A stretch of 64,000 bases of DNA from Colletotrichum lupini (lineage: Eukaryota; Ascomycota; Sordariomycetes; Glomerellales; Glomerellaceae): assembly GCF_023278565.1 (NCBI RefSeq), contig NC_064682.1, positions 1,302,001 through 1,366,000 on the forward strand, given 5' to 3'. Below are positions 1-9,721 of this stretch, in pieces. A program made the position numbers and the translations under genes. Each line of letters begins with the position of its first letter. The stretch's first letter is position 1. The notes beneath the pieces are model-generated. The model was not told the DNA's origin, made no database searches, and saw only the letters and a program-made list of their open reading frames with translations.

Positions 1-1237
1 AATAAATTTCTCTATAAGTAAGGGGTATTACTAGCGTAATTATAATTACGAGAGCTATACGAAATATTAATAACGATAATTATAAAGGAGGAATTTATAT
101 TATAAAACTAAGTATAGGTCGATAGAGCGTATAATTGCTTTAATAAATTTAAAAAAAGGGTAAACGACCTAGATTTCCTCTTTATAATTACTAACGGAAA
201 TCTATTATTATAAAAGGATATACCGGGGTAAAATATAATACTAGAAGTACGATAATTAATAATTCTACTTATTTTAATTTATAACTCGTTACCGCTACTA
301 ATACGAAATTCGGCGCCGATCGGTTAATAAAAAAAGAAATAAACGACTTAAAGTTATTAATAATACGTAATAACGTAGGGATCGTATATAAATACTAAAA
401 ATCTAGCGGTAAATACGAAGTAATTTATAAACCTTAAAAAGATCTTCTTAAAAAAGAAATTATACTCTAGGGGGAAGTATAAGGTTTTATAAAAAACCTT
501 AACGATATTTTATGATTATTACGAAAAAGTCAGAATTAGGGAATATTAATACTATTTAGTAATTAATATTATACTCGTAAATAAAGCCTTTAATTATTAT
601 TATAAAGCGGTACGTAATCTCGATTAAAACGACTTTTTTAGTATAATTAACGTAATCCGAAGCTACTTCGAGACCTATAATAAGAACTTAGAGCTCCTAT
701 CTAAGCTACGAGCGATTTCTTTTATATTTATAGTTAGGATAATAAAAGGTAAATTACGAATAAAGATCCTCGAAGAGCTTATTAATTAAATTAATAAGTT
801 AATAAAAACCTAGCTAAATAAGGGGATAAACGAGTAGAAAGTTAAATATTTTTATATTATAATCTAGCGTATATTAAAAGTAAAAATAACCCTATACTAG
901 GTACCTAAAGACTATAAAACGCTCTACTCGAGGCTAAGATCTAGCTTTAATATTAAAATAAGAATGCTACGCTAAACCTATTTCTAAATATATAACGGCC
1001 CTTATTAATAATATTAAGTTAATCGAACGTATAAAAAAAAAAAAAGGAGGCTAGATATAGTAATTACTAATAAAGAGGCCTAGATTTGTTAAATAAGTAA
1101 AGATTTAACTTATAAGTAAAGTAATAAAAAAAGTAATATTATATTTATAAAAAAGATAGATATTAATTAAATAACTATTCTAAAGAAGAGCGTACTAAAT
1201 CGTACGAATAGTATAAAAAGTTAAGAGTAGTAAATAG

Positions 1238-1750
1238 TGTTACGAAGGTAACTTTGTTTACCTTATTATTCGCCTTATTATCAATATTACGTAAGCAAAC
1301 TATATACCATATTAATCTACGATTTCTGTAGATTATCATAGGTATTGATTATGTAAGCAATACTGCTTATATAAGCTTACGTGAGCAATGGAAAGTACTG
1401 GAAGGTAACTGAATAATCAGGAATTTACTCGAGGCGGAATTACGTACTACGATTACGCATTCACTTACGTATACGCTTATTAATTATATCATAATTAATA
1501 AGCAATGGAATATTCTAGTAGGAGGTTTTTATGCCTATATATAGGCGTGTATTTGCCTACCTAGACCTTTCGTTAAGCAAGCAACTTCTCATATAGTAAT
1601 TCAACTATATTACTCTCCTTACTACAAAAACCTCTTTTATATACGCTTATTTCCCCTATATTCATATATTCTTGCTTCTATATGAATATTCACTTTTTAT
1701 ATTCTTTATAAGAATATCCCGCATTACCTCGTTAAAGCTATACGTGCTAG
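1238..1750. mobile_element. Un-RIPped 513-bp insertion, solo-LTR-like, inside the copia copy
   Basis: The sequence begins TGTTACGAAGG and is rich in CA and TG, in contrast to the surrounding RIPped DNA. It is flanked by AAATAG on both sides (1232-1237 and 1751-1756), a target-site duplication of 5-6 bp. The homologous position in the right copy (about 27076) lacks it. Internally there is a TATA-like stretch (CCTATATATAGG) but no ORF. The TG start, size and internal promoter-like motif suggest a solo LTR of a gypsy-type element. The 3' end (GTGCTAG) is not the canonical CA, so the class is uncertain. It inserted after the host element had been mutated. Confidence 0.65.
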
Positions 1751-4700
1751 AAATAGTAAAACTAGCCCTCGTCGGTTTAACTAATTCCTTATTATATATA
1801 AGGGTAGATTTAGGGGTATAGAACTTAGTAATAGTAGCTAAAGTAGCGGCCTAAAGTATATACCCCCTATAAAAGATTTAGAAAATAAGGAAGATCTTAC
1901 CCCCTATATTAACGAATTAGATTATAACGAAATCGATAATATTAACTACTCTTTTTTCGCCCCGTTAGCCTCTAGAGGATATATAAGGCTAAACGAATAG
2001 AGGGTAGTAAAAGCTCTTAATAAGCAGGTTTTTATTTACGGATAATAAGAGAAAGTCCTTTAAATAACGGATATAGAGGCGGCTAAAAGGGCGAATTTAA
2101 TAGGGCTAAAGCTTATTCTTTTAATAATTAAGGAGAAGACGCTATCTCTTTTAATATTTAAAAAAAAGGAATATAGTACTAAGTAAATCTAGGGGTAGCT
2201 AGAGGGGTCCTTTTTATACTACTTAAATCCCTTAAATACTAAGCTTATATAGGTATTTTATATAAGTAAAAAGTACGGCCTAGACGATTTCTATAGGATT
2301 ATCCTAGATACTAGGGTATCGTAATAATTAACTATAAAAAAAAGGTAATTCTAAGCGTTATAAAAAATCGCGCTAATAATACTTAATACGTCGACGGCGG
2401 GTATTATAAAGATTAGTTTCGGCCTAAGTAAGGAAATCGTCGCCCTAGGTATAATAAAAGTAAAGACGTACTTTAGAACGATAACTTTCTATATTTTACT
2501 TATTAATACCCTATTTCTCTTATATTTAAAAGATATAGATCGACTAGGTATTATATTTAATAATATAAAAAATAGAATCTCTAGCGGTAAGTATTTTAAA
2601 ATAATTAAACAACGATAGGGGTATACGTTTATAAAGCTTATTAATAATACGAAGTTAATTAATTACTTAATAAAAAGTGAGCTTAGAAAACTATACTAGA
2701 GATTTAGGTACCCGTTAGTTACGAGGCTATATAACTTCTTAAAGTAATTAAGTAATAATAATATCGAAATAGGGGCGCTAGAGTAGTTAACGAAAGTATG
2801 TTACTAATACTAAATAAATACGCAAAGCCTACGTAAATTTAAGTTTAAATTGCGTAATAAGCTTAACTTTAACTAAGAAATCGTTATTAATATTTTCTAT
2901 TTAAATAGTCGGCTAGTACTATATATAATCGACGTAGCTATATCCTTCTAGGTAAGGTAATTCCTCTAGGATTTATAAGTAAAAATAGTATAAATAGCCC
3001 TATAAAAAAGCTAAATCGATATATACTAGGGATTGCTAAACGGTATTAGAACCGACGTTAGTATTAGCTTTAAGTTAATAAAATTTAGGGATAATACGAC
3101 GGCCTATAGTATATAGCTAAAAGTCGTACCCGTTAAAGCGTACTATAGTATTAAAAAGGTAAAAAGGGCATACTAATAGTTAAAAAGGGCGTTTAGAATT
3201 ATTAAAAAAGAAAATCCGGATTTTACTAATAACGAATACCTCTAGATAGTACTTAAATACTATAACGATACTATAGGGCCTAACGGACTTATATTAACGC
3301 TATTAGTATTTAGAGTATATTTAAGAACGACCTTAGCTTTATTACTATTACTAGGCGTAAGCTAACGAGCCCGAGTAGTTAAAAAAGTAATGCGGGTACT
3401 ATGCGAGGTAAGTATAAAAAAGTAAGTTAATAAAGTAATTACTACGCATAATAGGCCCGATATAGGGAATAATCTAAATATATTACTAAATTTAGATATA
3501 TAAGTATAGCGCGAAATTACTTAATAGTAAGCTAGGTTATATAAGTTAATTTCTATTAACGAGCGCTCTTATATAGTTATAAAAAATCGTAACTAGCTAC
3601 TTAAAGTATTAATTATAGTAGTTAAACCGTACTATATAGATCTTAACGAGGTAATTTCTAACTTATAAAAAGAAAAAGAGCTAGGGGAAACTATATAACC
3701 CATAGTAAAGGCATAGGAAATTATTCTTAATAAAATCGTCGTAATAGTACTAATAAATAACGAGGAAGAGGAAATTACTAAAAGGGCACTAATACTACTA
3801 GCGAGACGTTATAAAAAACTACGACGGCAAGCCCTAACGTAGCAATTTATTATTAATAACGAGGTAATTAATACCTTTTATATAGTAAAAGAGAAAGCTA
3901 ATTTCGAGCTAGCGGTTAAACTACGTAAAGAAGGCATAATTATAACTATTAAAAAGCCGTATAAGGGATTAAATCTTATCGAAATAAATACTTTTTACGA
4001 TCGAGGGGTCTATTAATTTATCTTATATAACTTAAAAAAATATATAAACCTCTATATATTTAAATTACGAATAATTCGTAAGATTAAAGAGAAAGGAATA
4101 CCCTAGCTATATAAAAAGTCTAGATACGTAATTTAGGGATATAGCGACGTTAAAAAAGTAACGCTACTTATATAATTACTTACTATATAGTACTATAGCT
4201 AACGATTAATAATAATATTAATAGTATCGCTATGGAAAAAGGGATACGAGATTTAGAGCTATAATATTACTTAGGCCTATACCCAATCGGCTATAGGGCT
4301 TATAAAGAAAATCCTAGCCTATTTACTAAAAGAAATAGCTAGTAAGTACTTAAAAAGTACGATTATAAAAGTGCTTAAGCCACTATATAGGCTCGTAAAA
4401 TCGGGCACCTATTAATAGGCTACTTACTACGATTTTTATATTAATTAATTATTAATAGTTACCTCTATATACAACCCGTACTTACTAATTACGGAGTACG
4501 AAAGTAACTAGTTTAGGATCGTTAAAATATAAATTAATAATATATTAGGCCTATTTAATATTAACTTTATAAAAAAGAAGGATAAAGAGCTTTAAAAAGC
4601 GGGCTTTATAACAAAGCTAAAAGAGGTCCTTATAATAAATACCCCCCTAGTATTTAATAGTAAGATTTTTATAATTAAAAAGGAAACCGTTGTTTTTTAA

Positions 4701-5596
4701 TAAAAGGGGTAGGGCGAGAAAATTAACCTCGTTAATTTAAATATAATTAATATTAAAAAGCGGTATAAGGCTAAGCTCGCGCAAGGGGTATATATTATAA
4801 ATATTTATTAGCTTAAGGCGACTTTTAATTATGCTAAAGTAATATAAGCTATAAATCTAACTAAATAAGACGTCGAGGTATTTAATAAGCGGCTTAAGTA
4901 GTAATAAACGAATCTTAATTAAGGTCTCGTTTACTACTTAATCGACTTTATAATTAGTAAGCTCTACGTCTTTATTAATAAGTTATTTATAAATAATAAT
5001 GACCTTATTTTATAATTAGGGTATATTATTATCTTAGCTAACGAGAGTATAAATAAGAGCGAATTTACTATATATAGTAATATAATCTACTACTCGTTAA
5101 CTAAAAATAAGTAAGTAACGAGAAGTATATTAGTATTAAAGGTTTATAATATAGTTAACGGCGTTAACTTCTCCTACGCAATTTTAATAACACTAAAAAA
5201 GATTACTAATTAAATTAGCTTTTTACCTATTTTAATAGTTATTTATATTAATTCTTATTTATTATATAAATACCTCGTTAAATTAAGAACGACGAAAGAA
5301 AAGAGGCTTATAATTAATATTATAGCCCTTAGGTAATTATATAAAAAGTATAAAATACTTAAGATCCGTTAGATTAATAATAAAAATAACCTCGTAAACG
5401 CTTTTATAAAAGTAGTACTAAATAAAGGATTAGAGTAATTCGTAAGTAGTAGAAAAGTTATTATACGAATAGAGGGATAGGTTATATAAAAAGAGTAAAG
5501 AAAAGGGGGAAAAGGAGATAACTTAATAAACGGGCCCGAGGTCGAATTATACCTTTAACTATAGTAGTTAAATTAATAAAAGAAAGAGAAAGTTAG

Positions 5597-5801
5597 TATC
5601 GGATTAAAAGTCTAATTCGATTACGGTATATAGCCGACTACGTAGGGGCTAATTAAGGGCCCTATTTACGATTATTATAGCTAGCCTAACCTATAGTTAG
5701 AACCTCCTTTTTATACCTACTACGCAGATATTTATATAGTTTAATTAATCTCTTCGTTAACTACGGTTCGAACTAACTACCCTGTAATAGGGATACCAAC
5801 A
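5597..5801 (+). repeat. 3' LTR of left copia copy
   Basis: About 205 bp starting TATCGG (probably TGTCGG before RIP) and ending GGATACCAACA. It matches the 202-bp LTRs at 23034-23235 and 30252-30453 in reverse complement. Purine-rich sequence (AAAAGAAAGAGAAAG) lies just upstream as a polypurine tract. The last bases retain CA dinucleotides, so RIP fades at the outer edge. The expected 5-bp target duplication on this side is CTAAC (5802-5806); its partner is outside the window. Confidence 0.85.
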
Positions 5802-6841
5802 CTAACTTTATCAAATGGTGCATAGAGGATAGCGGCTCCCTGGATATTCTTTGCCGTCACTGGGCGCTCCCTGAGCTCAAGCAGGTTTTGGATGAGCATT
5901 ACCCAAGGCTCGTGGAGCTTCCATCATGGATCAAAACAGTACATGAATCTGCTTACGGCTCGCAAACCGAAGGCTTCGGCGGACGAAGAACAGGAGATAG
6001 TTTTGTGGGTGTGCCGGAGGCCCGTTGCTACAACGCTTCTCATGGGCTTCCACCAACAATCTCCTTCGGCAGAGACAATGCACTCCCGAAGCAGTCTGAC
6101 CAACCTTCAGATGAGAATACTGGCGAGGAGCATGATAAAACTGATTCCATTGCGCCGTCCCGACAACGACCCGTGGCTGGTCGAAAGGTCCTCCGCGCGA
6201 GACGAATAACATCAGACATGAACCTCACGATCACTATTAGAGGGCTGTGCATTGGAGTCGTCTCGGATACTCATCCAATGTACGAAGGTATTATTCCAAG
6301 GCAAGTTCTGCGGAGCTTGGGGCATGATCCGAGAACGGAGCTACAAGGCGTCGCAGACACTGTCTGGAGAACGCTCGTGGCAGATCGGGATGCGGATGGA
6401 AAGGCGCCACCGGCGTGGTACCACAGAGCTTGTATGACCTGTCTTGTGTCGGACACCGGGGCCGGGAATATTGACACGAATGCAATCCTCCAACAAGATG
6501 AAGCTGCGACGAACCTCAAATCAGACTATTTAAAAAGAGTGCAAGCTGTCTGTTGGAACAGGAAGTATATCGAATGCGAGGCTGCCCCTGAAGATAAGAA
6601 CAATCGGAAATTGGTCGGCATAGCTCCTCAGGATTCTAAAGTCGACGATGTCGTGTGCATCCTGTACGGATGCTCCGTACCCTGTGTTCTTCGTCCCTTT
6701 TGGAGTGAGAGAGGGCGCGGAGAACAGCCATCGTACTATGAGCTTGTAGGAGAAGCGTTTGTGTTGGGACAGATGGACGGTGAAGCACTTGATGGGTTAA
6801 CTGAGGAGGAGTTGGCGGGAGAGCATTTTCGTTTAATGTAG
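5802..6841 (+). pseudogene. HET-domain (heterokaryon incompatibility) protein, C-terminal fragment cut by copia insertion
   Basis: The frame is open from the LTR junction to TAG at 6839-6841, well upstream of the first ATG (5888). The first residues after the junction, FIKWCIEDSGSLDILC, resemble the middle of fungal HET proteins, where a (F/Y)xxWCIExxGSLDIL segment follows the HET domain and PSWVPDW-type tryptophan motifs follow further on (here LPSWIKTV). The C-terminus has the usual late block (VCILYGCSVPCVLRP then YYELVGEAFVLGQMDGEAL), which typifies HET family ends. The N-terminal half with the HET domain proper is missing and would lie beyond the retroelement, off the left edge. HET proteins trigger cell death when incompatible strains fuse. 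Family assignment is from motif recognition; the fragment cannot encode a complete protein from here. Confidence 0.82.
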
Positions 6842-7286
6842 AGCGCGCAATATATCCAATTGCTAAGCCTAAAGTTGAGCCCGCAACTCACTTTCACAAT
6901 GAGCCAGGAACCTGATTCAAGAGAGCCGGATTTAGCGCCTCGTGGAACGCAATTAGCTTTGTCTTAGCTTTTCTTGGTGCAAGAGCTTGACGAAGCCGGA
7001 AAGTTCGGCTTATGATGTAATGGCCTTCTAAGAGTCAAACATGTCACCACACAGACCCGCCGAGGCAGACCACATCCGTCACACCACGAACAACCCCTTC
7101 TCCACGGACATCCGCAACATAAAACATCAATTCGGACTACTACCTCTTTTCCAGTCGTTGCTTCGGACATTGAACTAAGTAGATATTCTAGACTTTTTCT
7201 AGCCCACCTTTTCCCATCAGAACTCATTACTCTACACGAACTACATCTTCACCAATTCAACGTCATCTCTCTCACAAGCACGAGTC
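6842..7286. other. Intergenic, HET remnant to phenolic acid decarboxylase
   Basis: Ordinary composition, no convincing ORF. It serves as 3' flank of the HET remnant and promoter/5' UTR of the decarboxylase; a CT-rich stretch with CAAG/CACAAGCACGAGTC precedes the ATG. Confidence 0.5.
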
Positions 7287-7844
7287 ATGTTTCTCTCAAA
7301 CAGAGCGCCCCAGAAGACCCTTCCCCGCTTCCAGACAAATACACCACTGGATTCAACGTTCGATAAAGATATTCGGGATACGCATCTCATCTATGATTAT
7401 GATGCCGAAGACGCAGAGGGCAACCCGGAAAAGTGGAGATACGAAATGTGGTTCTTCTCCGAGGACCGTGTTGTCTATGCCATCCACGGTGGGCCCATGA
7501 ACGGCCGCATAAACTACCAGACGGCGACTTATCAGTGCATCCGGCCGGGTGAACTGTGGCAGGTCAACTGGTTGGAGGAGACGGGAACAGTGTGCTCCTT
7601 GGTGTACGACATCCCCAAGCAAAAGATTTCGACGCTCATCTCATTCTCGAGAGGGCACTGGGAGAACCCTCAGGCGGCGCATGGTGATAAACGCAACCCG
7701 GGAGACTTTGCAAGATGGAGAGTCCTCTCGAGATTCGGAAATCAGACAGATAGGTTCATGTTGTCTGAGCAGGCGGATATTGTCGAAAATTTCAAGGGAA
7801 GAGGGGATCTTGTACCGATCGAGGAACACGCGAAAACATTCTGA
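7287..7844 (+). CDS. Phenolic acid decarboxylase (PadC family)
   Basis: A single uninterrupted frame of 185 aa, close to the usual 160-190 aa. Family enzymes non-oxidatively decarboxylate p-coumaric, ferulic and caffeic acids to vinylphenols in the cytosol, needing no cofactor. Recognisable blocks run in order: HLIYDYD (bacterial counterpart LVYTYD with the two catalytic tyrosines), YEMWFFSEDRVVYAIHGGPM, YQCIRPGELWQVNWLEETGT (containing the Glu of the bacterial WTEPTG motif), SLVYDI, FSRGHWENP, and DRFMLSEQADI near the C-terminus. The Arg of the bacterial YRIHSG motif is Ala here (VYAIHGG), which I believe is usual in fungal members. There is no signal peptide. The start is chosen as the first ATG and gives a normal N-terminal length. 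Likely role: detoxifying plant hydroxycinnamates; the CAD-type dehydrogenase at 11607-12801 could act on related aldehydes (inference). Confidence 0.88.
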   Translation: MFLSNRAPQKTLPRFQTNTPLDSTFDKDIRDTHLIYDYDAEDAEGNPEKWRYEMWFFSEDRVVYAIHGGPMNGRINYQTATYQCIRPGELWQVNWLEETGTVCSLVYDIPKQKISTLISFSRGHWENPQAAHGDKRNPGDFARWRVLSRFGNQTDRFMLSEQADIVENFKGRGDLVPIEEHAKTF

Positions 7845-8108
7845 GTCTTCTGGCGATGGGCGATGGGCAATGCGCTTTTAAGATAACAACCTGTATAGCC
7901 AAGAGCCGGAATTAAATCGGACCTCTATGTGTTCTTCACGAATGAGTGCCATTCAATACAAGTTCGGAGCTACTAGCTGAACAGCACATCTCGTTTACCA
8001 CTTTGATTGTCTCATATTTAGACAGCGAACGCCAGGCCTTCAACATGCACCCTATTCTTTCTCATCGTACTTGGCAGTGGGAACCCTGATGTCAAGACCA
8101 AGTTCTTT

Positions 8109-8892
8109 CTACCGGCACACCTTCGATCTGCCGATTGATGGATCGTTCTCGACAACACATTTCAGACCATCGCAACATCTCGTGAAGAAGGGATCGTTGT
8201 CGTTGCAGAAGTCTACACTGGTCAGAAAACTGCCTGGGAAACGAGAGCAGCCACCTAAGTATGTAACTTGAAGACTTACTATCAGCGGTTCTGCAGTTAT
8301 CTTGACGTTTGAACAGATCACCTGCATTACCATCCACCTGAAATCAGCGCTTATACCCATTCAAATCAATCAAACAAATAAGTCAAACAAACAGTCAAAT
8401 ATAGGAATTTCAGTAAGTCAAACAATCAAATATTCTAGCCCATATATTTAGTATATTTGATCAAATCTAGAATCTAAGGGTGGGCCCGAATATACCAATA
8501 ATATACCGAGAAAATACGGTAAAAAAGGGGCCGCCCGGACCCGGATTCGAACACCGGACCTCCGGTATTAAAGTAGGCCCGCCGAAAAAATTTCGGCGGC
8601 TCCGGCGCAGAATCCACTGCACCATTTACACCTCTAAACGGGCTATAGAAGATTCTAGCAAATTAATCAAATATTCATCAAATAAGTCAAACAATCAAAT
8701 ATAGCGCGAGAAATCAGCCAAACAATCAAATATGAGGTTCATATTTGATTTGTTTGTATGGGTATAAGCGCTGCCTGAAATGTGTTAGTCAGACACGAAC
8801 TGTTGACTGTTCTGATTATGAAGGCTTACCGAGCGTGGTACAGCAGCCGATATGACGGCGATGAGTGCTGCAAGAACGGCGAGAGACTTCAT
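8109..8892 (-). CDS. Small secreted knottin-like cysteine-rich protein, gene carrying a MITE at an intron border
   Basis: Modelled as three exons on the minus strand: 8892-8830, 8337-8280 and 8233-8109, totalling 246 bp (81 aa). Exon 1 encodes a typical signal peptide (MKSLAVLAALIAVISAAVP). A Lys-Arg at residues 31-32, a Kex2-type site, precedes the mature part. The remainder has six cysteines ordered C-x13-C-x9-CC-x4-C-x13-C, the order of inhibitor-cystine-knot peptides. Intron 1 starts GTAAGC at 8829 and contains CTGACTAAC, a strong branch site; intron 2 (8279-8234) is 46 bp, GTAAGT to CAG. Exon phases join without stops. A 429-bp MITE sits exactly at the intron 1 acceptor. The second copy of the acceptor directly borders exon 2, so splicing to it would restore the frame. 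A TATAAA on the minus strand lies at 9058-9053. Probably an effector-like secreted peptide; no specific homologue recognised. Confidence 0.7.
8345..8773. mobile_element. hAT-type MITE, 429 bp
   Basis: Terminal inverted repeats are perfect for 16 bp (CAGCGCTTATACCCAT) and weaker inward. An exact 8-bp target duplication, CCTGAAAT, lies at 8337-8344 and 8774-8781. An 8-bp duplication with CAG-type ends indicates the hAT superfamily. There is no ORF of transposase size, so it is non-autonomous. The motif CAAACAATCAAATAT recurs at 8419-8433, 8688-8702 and 8719-8733 as subterminal repeats, as hAT transposases usually require. It is not RIPped. Confidence 0.85.
8521..8631 (-). ncRNA. tRNA-like Pol III unit inside the MITE
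   Basis: On the minus strand an A-box-like TGGTGCAGTGGA (8624-8613) is followed by a B-box-like GTTCGAATCC (8552-8543) and then six T at 8526-8521, the usual Pol III terminator. A perfect 9-bp hairpin with a 3-nt loop occupies 8579-8599. A D-arm GTGC/GCGC can pair, but no 7-bp acceptor stem forms and the T-arm is imperfect, so it is not a working tRNA. It may be a tRNA-derived (SINE-like) segment captured by the MITE. Confidence 0.45.
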
Positions 8893-9721
8893 GGCTTTGG
8901 CTTTATGAGTAAGACATATACTTGAGGACGTGTGGGAGCAACAGAGATGAAAGAGTAGGAAAGCAAGTTGAAAGGCTTTGGAAGGACTGGATGAGCATCT
9001 GTCTGATAGTCAAAAAGAGTTCCTTGTGTTCGGATGGCAGCTGTTCACTCGCTTTATATGTTCACTTCCTGGAGTCGAAATCCTCATATATCTGTCAACC
9101 TGAACAGGCATCCTGGCTCAGGAAATTGGCAGAATCGTGGGGTCTCTGTCTGCTACTGTATCAAATACGTTTGGGTATAGTTGTCCAGAATGGTCTTGTG
9201 ATAAGGTACCAAACGACCGGTCAAGCTTAATATCAAGGAGTCAAACGAGGGATTCCATGGGGGAGACTAGAAAGTGCCAATTGAAGAGTCTAACTGAGAT
9301 AGTGACCATGCTAGGCACTAAATGCTAGCCGCAAAACAACATGAAATGTCCTTGAACAGCTCCAATGAACGGTGATGCCGGGCTAAGCCTCCGCCTCGCT
9401 TTCGGTTCAGTTGCGTGGAGGGTTCGTCTGAAACAGTCGTCTGAGACTCAGAAGTTTAACCACCACCTCGAATTAGTGTTCAAAGGTGAAAGATGCAGAG
9501 AGACGGTGGATATCTTCCGTTATTGCATCACTACTAAGAGTCACCGGGGCTCTTCATAGTACTTGATTTTGTCAATGTATCGGAGTCTTGCATTCACAGC
9601 CGTCGGAGTACATTAAACATCCGGCCCTGCTTCCCAGTGCATTGCCCAAATACTATCATGAGATTACTGACTTAGCTACCAGCGGGACTATTGTTTGTGT
9701 TAATTGCTGGCAAACAACACC
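8893..9721. other. Intergenic, knottin gene promoter side to DUF2855 gene 3' side
   Basis: Normal composition; only short overlapping ORFs with no family features. It contains the minus-strand TATAAA at 9053-9058 serving the knottin-like gene. Confidence 0.5.

Larger units (their letters stand above)
1..5801 (+). mobile_element. Ty1/copia LTR retrotransposon, 3' portion, RIP-degraded (left copy)
   Basis: The block is very AT-rich; the first 120 bases contain no CA or TG, although CG, CC and GG persist, as expected of RIP. It aligns in inverted orientation with the complete element at 23034-30453. Left position 1 corresponds to 28311 there, so about 2.1 kb of the 5' end lies outside the window. 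From 1771 to 5596 both copies have exactly 3826 bases, with no net indel. Ignoring stop codons, copia polyprotein landmarks remain legible: an integrase-side LVFRVYLRTT segment near 3300, KPLYRLVKSGTY near 4378 (fungal copia reverse transcriptase consensus KPLYGIxEAGTHWW), and LRTTKEKRLIIN near 5285 (RNase H region, consensus TTEKRLxID). No intact reading frame survives, so the copy is dead. Confidence 0.9.

Noticed and set aside
8109..8360. 83-aa single-exon reading of the knottin region
   Set aside because: Lacks a signal peptide and begins inside the MITE; the three-exon model gives a complete secretory precursor.
8521..8631. Functional tRNA gene
   Set aside because: The A- and B-boxes are good but no acceptor stem can form and the T-arm mispairs.
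8400..8740. CRISPR-like repeats (CAAACAATCAAATAT)
   Set aside because: Eukaryotic DNA, irregular spacing, only three copies; these are subterminal repeats of a hAT MITE.
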